From Ascidia mentula (lineage: Eukaryota; Chordata; Ascidiacea; Phlebobranchia; Ascidiidae): a stretch of DNA of 64,000 nucleotides. Position 1 is the first letter of the stretch. Every line of letters starts with the position of its first letter. The DNA lies in assembly GCA_947561715.1 (NCBI GenBank), contig OX387202.1, positions 7,701,001-7,765,000 of the forward strand, written 5' to 3'. Shown piece after piece: positions 56,690 through 64,000 of the stretch. Under the pieces are notes generated by a model. That model saw only the letters and a list, made by a program, of their open reading frames with translations. It was not told where the DNA came from and made no database searches. The position numbers and the translations under genes were made by a program.

Positions 56690-59600
56690 GCCATCATGCC
56701 TTAGCAGTTTTCACTGATGGTTTTGTACTGGCACCTAGTATTTGTGTGCAAAATTTCAAGTCGCTTGATGCAAAAAATGTTCAAATCACAGGCGGGCAAC
56801 TCTCAAAATTAGTTAATTCCGCCGAAACTTAGCCACCATAGATTCAAACATGCGTTTTCTTTCACGAATAAAAAACTAAAAGACATAGGCCAATTTGGTT
56901 CTCACAGCTTGTTTTGTACTGGCATCTAGTATTTGTGTGCAAAATTTCAAGTCGCTTGATACAAAAAATGTTCAAATCACAGGCGGAAAACACTCAAAAT
57001 TAGTTAATTCCGCCCAACCTTAGCCACCATAGTTTCAAACATGCGTTTTCGTTCGCAAATAAAAAACTAAAAGACATAGGCCAATTTGGTTTTCACTGCT
57101 CGTTTTGTACTGGCATGTAGTATTTGTGTGCAAAATTTCAAGTCGCTTGATGTAAAAAAATGTTCAAATCACAGGCGGGCAACTCTCAAAATTAGTTAAT
57201 TCCGCCGAAACTTAGCCACCATAGATTCAAACATGCGTTTTCTTTCACGAATAAAAAACTAAAAGACATAGGCCAATTTGGTTCTCACTGCTCGTTTTGT
57301 ACTGGCATCTAGTATTTGTGTGCAAAATTTCAAGTCGCTTGATACAAAAAATGTTCAAATCACAGGCGGAAAACACTCAAAATTACGTAATTCCGCCCAA
57401 CCTTAGCCACCATCGTTTCAAACATGCGTTTTCGTTCGCAAATAAAAAACTAAAAGACATGCGCCAATTTGGTTTTTACTGCTCGTTTTGTACTGGCATC
57501 TAGTATTTGTGTGCAAAATTTCAAGACGCTTGATATAAAAATGTTCAAATTGGAGGCGGGCAACTGTCAATTTCAGTTAATTTCGCCGAACCTTAGCCAC
57601 CATAGAGTCAAACATGCGTTTTCGGTCGCGAATAAAAAACTAAAAGACATAGGCCAATTTAGTTTTCACTGCTCGTTTTGTACTGGCATGTAGTATTTGT
57701 GTGCAAAATTTCAAGTCGCTTGATACAAAAATGTTCAAATTGCAGGCGGGCAACTGTCAATTTGAGTTAATTTCGCCGAACCTTAGCCACCATAGTGTCA
57801 AACATGCGTTTTCGGTCGCGAATAAAAAACTAAAAGACATAGGCCAATTTGGTTTTCACTGCTCGTTTTGTACTGGCATCTAGTATTTGTGTGCACAATT
57901 TCAAGTCGTTTGATATAAAAATGTTTAAATTGCAAGCGGGCAACTGTCAATTTGAGTTAATTTCGCCGAACCTTAGCCACCATAGTTTCAAACATGCGTT
58001 TTCGGTCGCGAATAAAATTCTCAAGGACATAGGCCAATTTGGTTTTGATTGTTCGTTTTGTACTGGCATCTAGTATTTGAGTGCAAAATTTGAAGTCGCT
58101 TGATATAAAAATGGTCAAATTGCAGGCGGGCAACTGTCAATTTGAGTTAATTTCGCCGATCCTTAGCCACCATAGTTTCAAACATGCGTTTTCGGTCGCA
58201 AATAAAAAACTAAAAGACATAGGCCAATTTGGTTTTTACTGCTCGTTTTGTACTGGCATCTAGTATTTGTGTGCAAAATTTCAAGACGCTTGATATAAAA
58301 ATGTTCAAATTGGAGGCGGGCAACTGTCAATTTCAGTTAATTTCGCCGAACCTTAGCCACCATAGAGTCAAACATGCGTTTTCGGTCGCGAATAAAAAAC
58401 TAAAAGACATAGGCCAATTTGGTTTTCACTGCTCGTTTTGTACTGGCATGTAGTATTTGTGTGCAAAATTTCAAGTCGCTTGATACAAAAATGTTCAAAT
58501 TGCAGGCGGGCAACTGTCAATTTGAGTTAATTTCGCCGAACCTTAGCCACCATAGTGTCAAACATGCGTTTTCGGTCGCGAATAAAAAACTAAAAGACAT
58601 AGGCCAATTTGGTTTTCACTGCTCGTTTTGTACTGGCATCTAGTATTTGTGTGCACAATTTCAAGTCGTTTGATATAAAAATGTTTAAATTGCAAGCGGG
58701 CAACTGTCAATTTGAGTTAATTTCGCCGAACCTTAGCCACCATAGTTTCAAACATGCGTTTTCGGTCGCGAATAAAATTCTCAAGGACATAGGCCAATTT
58801 GGTTTTTATTGTTCGTTTTGTACTGGCATCTAGTATTTGAGTGCAAAATTTGAAGTCGCTTGATATAAAAATGGTCAAATTGCAGGCGGGCAACTGTCAA
58901 TTTGAGTTAATTTCGCCGATCCTTAGCCACCATAGTTTCAAACATGCGTTTTCGGTCGCAAATAAAATTGTAAGGGACATAGGCCAATTTGGTTTTCACT
59001 GCTCGTTTTGTACTGGCATCTAGTAGTTGTGTGCAAAATTTCAAGTCGCTTGATTCAAAAATGTTCAAATTGCAAGCGGGCAACTGTCAATTTGAGATAA
59101 TTTCGCCGAACCTTAGCCACCATAGTGTCAAACATGCGTTTTCGGTCGCGAATAAAAAACTAAAAGACATAGGCCAATTTGGTTTTCAATACTCGTTTTG
59201 TACTGCCATCTAGTATTTGTGTGCAAAATTTCAAGTCGCTTGGTGCAAAAAATTTTCAAATCACAGGCGGGCAACTCTCAAAATTAGTTAATTCCGCCGA
59301 AACTTAGCCACCATAGATTCAAACATGCGTTTTCGTTCACGAATAAAAAACTAAAGGACATAGGCCAATTTGGTTTTCACTGCTCGTTTTGTACTGGCAT
59401 CTAGTATTTGTGTGCAAAATTTCAAGTCGCTGGATGTAAAAAAATTTTCAAATCACAGGCGGGCAACTCTCAAAATTAGTTAATTCCGCCGAAACTTAGC
59501 CACCATAGATTCAAACATGCGTTTTCTTTCACGAATAAAAAACTAAAAGACATAGGCCAATTTGGTTCTCACTGCTCGTTTTGTGCTGGCATCTAGTATT

Positions 59601-61344
59601 TGTGTGCAAAATTTCAAGTCGCTTGATACAAAAAATGTTCAAATCACAGGCGGAAAACACTCAAAATTACGTAATTCCGCCCAACCTTAGCCACCATAGT
59701 TTCAAACATGCGTTTTCGTTCGCAAATAAAAAACTAAAAGACATGCGCCAATTTGGTTTTTACTGCTCGTTTTGTACTGGCATCTAGTATTTGTGTGCAA
59801 AATTTCAAGTCGCTTGACATAAAAATGTTCAAATTTGAGGCGGGCAACTGTCAATTTCAGTTAATTTCGACGAACCTTAGCCACCATTGATTCAAACATG
59901 CGTTTTCTTTCACGAATAAGAAACTAAAAGACATAGGCCAATTTGGTTCTCACTGCTCGTTTTGTACTGGCATCTAGTATTTGTGTGCAAAATTTCAAGT
60001 TTCTTGATATAAAAATGTTCAAATCACAGGCAGGCAACTCTCAAAATTACGTAATTCCGCCGAAATTAGCCTTCATAGTGTCAAACATGCGTTTTCGTTC
60101 GCGAATAAAAAACTAAAGGACATAGGCCAATTTGGTTTTCACTGCTCGTTTTGTACTGCCATCTAGTATTTGTGTGCATAATTTCAAGTCGCTTGACATA
60201 AAAATGTTCAAATTGCAAGCGGGCAACTGTCAATTTGAGTTAATTTCGACGAACCTTAGCCACCATAGTGTCAAACATGCGTTTTCGGTCGCGAATAAAA
60301 TTCTCAAGGACATAGGCCAATTTGGTTTTTATTGTTCGTTTTGTACTGGCATCTAGTATTTGAGTGCAAAATTTCAAGTCGCTTGATATAAAAATGTTCA
60401 AATCACAGGCAGGCAACTCTCAAAATTACGTAATTCCGCCGAAATTAGCCATCATAGTGTCAAACATGCGTTTTCGTTCGCGAATAAAAAACTAAAGGAC
60501 ATAGGCTAATTTGGATTTTATTGTTCGTTTTGTACTGGCTTCTAGTATTTGTGTGCAAAATTTCAAGTCGCTTGACATAAAAATGTTCAAATTGCAGGCG
60601 GGCAACTGTCAATTTGAGTTAATTTCGCCGAACCTTAGCCACCATAGTGTCAAACATGCGTTATCGGTCGCGAATAAAAAACTAAAAGATATAGGCCAAT
60701 TTGGTTTTCACTGCTCGTTTTGTACTGGCATCTAGTATTTGTGTGCAAAATTTCAAGTCGCTTGATACAAAAATGTTCAAATTGCAGGCGGGTAACTGTC
60801 AATTTGAGTTAATTTCGCCGAACCTTAGCCACCATAGTGTCAAACATGCGTTTTCAGTCGCGAATAAAAAAGTAAAAGACATAGGCCAATTTGGTTTTCA
60901 CTGCTCGTTTTGTACTGCCATCTAGTATTTGTGTGCAAAATTTCAAGTCGTTTGATATAAAAATGTTTAAATTGCAGGCGGGCAACTGTCAATTTGAGTT
61001 AATTTCGCCGAACCTTAGCCACCATAGTTTCAAACATGCGTTTTCGGTCGCGAATAAAATTCTAAAGGACATAGGCCAATTTGGTTTTCACTGCTCGTTT
61101 TGTACTGGCATCTAGTATTTGTGTGCAAAATTTCAAGTCGCTTGATACAAAAATGTTCAAATTGCAAGCGGGCAACTGTCAATTTGAGTTAATTTCGCCG
61201 AACCTTAGCCACCATAGTGTCAAACATTCCTTTTCGGTCGCGAATAAAAAACTAAAAGACATAGGCCAATTTGGTTTTCAATGCTCGTTTTGTACTGCCA
61301 TCTAGTATTTGTGTGCAAAATTTGAAGTCGCTTGATATAAAAAT
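56690..61344 (+). repeat. Tandem array of a 190-bp satellite, plus orientation, about 24 copies
   Basis: The unit runs through CTCGTTTTGTACTGGCATC, TAGTATTTGTGTGCAAAATT, CAAGTCGCTTGATATAAAAA, GTCAATTTGAGTTAATTTCG, CTTAGCCACCATAG and CATAGGCCAATTTGG. There are two subfamilies: one with AATCACAGGCGG and CGTTCGC/CTTTCACG (mostly 56750-57460 and 59215-59720), the other with AATTGCAGGCGGG and CGGTCGCG. Spacing is 190 or 191 bp. Four-copy blocks of 760 bp repeat exactly in order (57469-58228 and 58229-58988). Confidence 0.95.
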
Positions 61345-61381
61345 TAACTCAAATTGACAGTTGCCCGCTTGCAATTTAAAC
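61345..61381. other. Spacer at the centre of the satellite palindrome
   Basis: A 37-bp segment between the last plus-oriented unit, ending GCTTGATATAAAAAT at 61344, and its complement, starting ATTTTTATATCAAGC at 61382. The spacer itself is part of a minus-oriented 190-bp unit (CTCAAATTGACAGTTGCC). Confidence 0.9.
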
Positions 61382-63095
61382 ATTTTTATATCAAGCGACT
61401 TGAAATTTCGCACACAAATACTAGATGCCAGTACAAAACCAGCAGTGAAAACCAAATTGGCCTATGTCTGTTAGTTTTTTATTCGCGTCCGAAAACGCAT
61501 GTTTGACACTATGGTGGCTAAGGTTCGGCGAAATTAACTCAAATTGACAGTTGCCCGCCTGCAATTTGAACATTTTTATATCAAGCGACTTGAAATTTTG
61601 CACACAAATATTAGATGCCAGTACAAAACGAGCAGTGAAAACCAAATTGGCCTATGTCTTTTAGTTTTTTATTCGCTACCGAAAACGCATGTTTGACACT
61701 ATGGTGGCTAAGGTTCGGCGAAATTAACTCAAATTGACAGTTGCCCGCTTGCAATTTGAACATTTTTGTATCAAGCGACTTGAAATTTTGCACACAAATA
61801 CTAGAAGCCAGTACAAAACGAGCAATAAATCCAAATTGGCCTATGTCGTTTAGTTTTCTATTTGCGAACGAAAACGCATGTTTGAGACTATGGTGGCCAA
61901 GGATCGGCGAAATTAACTCAAATTGACAGTTGCCCGCCTGCAATTTGAACATTTTTATATCAAGCGACTTCAAATTTTGCACTCAAATACTAGATGCCAG
62001 TACAAAACGAACAATCAAAACCAAATTGGCCTATGTCCTTGAGAATTTTATTCGCGACCGAAAACGCATGTTTGAAACTATGGTGGCTAAGTTTCGGCGA
62101 TATTAACTCAAATTGACAGTTGCCCGCTTGCAATTTGAACATTTTTTATCAAGCGACTTGAAATTTTGCACACAAATACTAGATGCCAGTACAAAACGAG
62201 CATTGAAAACCAAATTGGCGTATATCTTTTAGTTTTTTATTCGCGACCGAAAACGCATGTTTGACACTATGGTGGCTAAGTTTCGTCGAAATTAACTCAA
62301 ATTGACAGTTGCCCCCCTGCAATTTGAACATTTTTATGTCAAGCGACTTGAAATTTTGCACACAAATACTAGAAGCCAGTACAAAACGAACAATAAAATC
62401 CAAATTGGCCTATGTCCTTTAGTTTTTTATTCGCGACCGAAAACGCATGTTTGACACTATGGTGGCTAAGGTTCGGCGAAATTAACTCAAATTGACAGTT
62501 GCCCGCTTGCAATTTGAACATTTTCATATCAAGCGACTTGAAATTTTCTACACAAATACTAGATGCCAGTACAAAACGAACAGTGAAAACCAAATTGGCC
62601 TATGTCTTTTAGTTTTTTATTCGCGACCGAAAACGTATGTTTGACACTATGGTGGCTAAGGTTCGGCGAAATTAACTCAAATTGACAGTTGCCCGCTTGC
62701 AATTTGAACATTTTTATATCAAGCGACTTGAAATTTTGCACTCAAATACTAGATGGCAGTACAAAACGAGCAGTGAAAACCAAATTGGCCTATGTCCTTT
62801 AGAATTTTATTCGCGACCGAAAACGCATGTTTGAAACTATGGTGGCTAAGGATCGGCAAATTAACTCAAATTGACAGTTGCCCGACTGCAATTTGAACAT
62901 TTTTATGTCAAGCGACTTGAAATTTTGCACACAAATACTAGATGCCAGTACAAAACGAGCAGTGAAAACCAAATTGGCCTATGTCCTTTAGAATTTTATT
63001 TCTGAACGAAAACGCATGATTGAGACTATGGTGGCTAAGGTTCGGCGGAAATAATTGATTTTGAGAGTTGACCGCCTGCGATGGTGCTGTTTCAA
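61382..63095 (-). repeat. Tandem array of the 190-bp satellite, minus orientation, about 9 copies
   Basis: The same unit on the opposite strand: CCAAATTGGCCTATGTC, CTATGGTGGCTAAGG, ACTCAAATTGACAGTTGCC, TCAAGCGACTTGAAATTTTG and ATGCCAGTACAAAACGAGC. Both subfamilies are present; the last copy (near 63040) returns to the CGGCGGAAAT type seen at the outer edge of the left array. Confidence 0.95.
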
Positions 63096-63355
63096 CTATG
63101 AACAACATATTTGTGTCGGACTAATGGTATTACAACACAGTGATTGACGGATCAACGGCATTTGTAATCGAAATTTGTTTCAAAAACAAATTTTGCTTCC
63201 CACTATGTACAACACAGTGATTAACGGATTAAATGCATTTATAAACGAATTTTGTTTCGAAAACAAATTTTGTTTCCCACTATGTACAACACAGTGATTA
63301 ACGGATCAAAGGCATTTGTAATCGAATTTTGTTTCGAAAACAAATTTTAATTCAT
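63096..63355 (-). repeat. 77-bp satellite, minus orientation, about 3 copies
   Basis: Three head-to-tail units of GTACAACACAGTGATTAACG...GAATTTTGTTTCGAAAAC...TTTTGTTTCCCACTAT, 77 bp each. This is the reverse complement of the variant found at the inner edge of the left 77-bp array (about 56560-56620). Confidence 0.92.
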
Positions 63356-64000
63356 GCTATGTTCATGATGTTTTTGTGCAACTTTTTGCATTTTTGAATA
63401 GATAAAATCAGTTATCACAGTATATATAGACGTAAGTTATACTTACTGAGGCGTTTCAACTTTAAATTAAGAAACGTTTTGCTTCAACATATGCCCTACT
63501 CACACATATTTCGCACAGCGTTTGTTTCGTGTGATAGTGGATGAAAATCTAGTTTGTTTTGGATTAATTCGTATGACATGTTCCAACAGATTAGTTTGAT
63601 AAATTATTTGTTAAAGATTTCTGATTTAGGAACAATCCTTAACCACGGCTCCATTATCTCACGTTTGGACCAACATTGTCCAATTTATCCGATAGTGTTG
63701 ATTTAAATAGCTCATTTGACACCTGTATAACCTAGCATTTTTATTCCATAATATGTTACAGCAAGTTTGCGTAACGTTTCTAATTTCAAGTATGGCCCTC
63801 TACCCCCATCATGTGGCCAGTCGTCGTCAAGAATTTTGTTCACAAAATTCGTTTACAAAATTCGTTTACAAAATTTCAATTTTGTTTCCCACCATTACAT
63901 AGGTAGCTGCAATTCGCTCGCGCGGCTTTCCTTTCATGCTCGCTTGACCTTTTGATTTACGTTCGTCGACGGAAACAAACCTCATCATTGGCGAAAGACT
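63356..64000. other. Right flank of the satellite; no gene recognised
   Basis: AT-rich unique-looking DNA, with a last scrap of 77-bp-type sequence at about 63833-63890 (repeated ACAAAATTCGTTT, then TTTTGTTTCCCACCAT). No gene is supported. Confidence 0.4.

Noticed and set aside
57297-62741. More than twenty near-identical 60-74-codon open frames on both arms, suggesting a repeated peptide gene
   Set aside because: They follow the 190-bp satellite, which is not a multiple of three, so each unit is in a new frame and overlaps the next. Most do not start with ATG, and there is no signal peptide or stop-codon avoidance beyond the shared sequence.
53817-63355. CRISPR-like regular repeats
   Set aside because: There are no unique spacers between repeats, the units are too long, and the DNA is clearly from an animal.
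1-64000. tRNA or 5S rRNA genes
   Set aside because: No sequence with a matching A box, B box and cloverleaf could be found by eye.

Overview
The window is nuclear DNA from an invertebrate animal. It is AT-rich, and it holds five host genes recognised by protein similarity recalled from memory: NUP93 (minus, runs off the left edge), CERT1 (minus, one exon), CFAP263/CCDC113 (plus), SSR1 (minus) and RPGRIP1L (plus). Four are split genes with standard GT-AG introns and the standard code. Intron lengths fall into two classes: many of about 53-80 bp and others of several hundred bp to about 1.8 kb. Compact introns plus chordate-like proteins make a tunicate or another invertebrate deuterostome plausible, but the sequence alone does not prove the clade. 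Human NUP93, CCDC113 and RPGRIP1L all lie on 16q12-q21, so part of the block may be old linkage.

Layout. 1-8145: NUP93, 15 exons visible, with a hAT-type non-autonomous element (5119-6106, 8-bp target duplication) and a second inverted-repeat element (1069-1420) in introns. 8146-11090: a second hAT-type element (8663-9089), short dispersed repeats and a BEL/Pao retroelement fossil. 11091-13123: CERT1. 13124-17890: repeats, a U1 snRNA-like sequence (14223-14386) and another Pao fossil, ending in an RFX X-box 83 bp before CFAP263. 17891-20504: CFAP263, nine exons, converging on SSR1 (20736-23305, eight exons). 23306-31659: gene-poor, with Pao and inverted-repeat remnants. 31660-48430: RPGRIP1L, 30 exons, with a LINE tail and a diverged hAT-type copy in intron 3. 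48431-53462: unrecognised DNA and the longest Pao fossil.

53.5-63.4 kb is the most unusual part: a composite satellite palindrome. About 36 copies of a 77-bp repeat and about 24 copies of a 190-bp repeat are followed by the same two repeats in reverse order and orientation (about 9 and 3 copies) around a 37-bp spacer at 61345-61381. It resembles a very large foldback structure with higher-order repeats in both families.

Functions. CFAP263 (motile axoneme) and RPGRIP1L (ciliary transition zone) are both ciliary. SSR1 (ER translocon), CERT1 (ER-to-Golgi ceramide transfer) and NUP93 (nuclear pore scaffold) are housekeeping genes. There is no operon-like arrangement.
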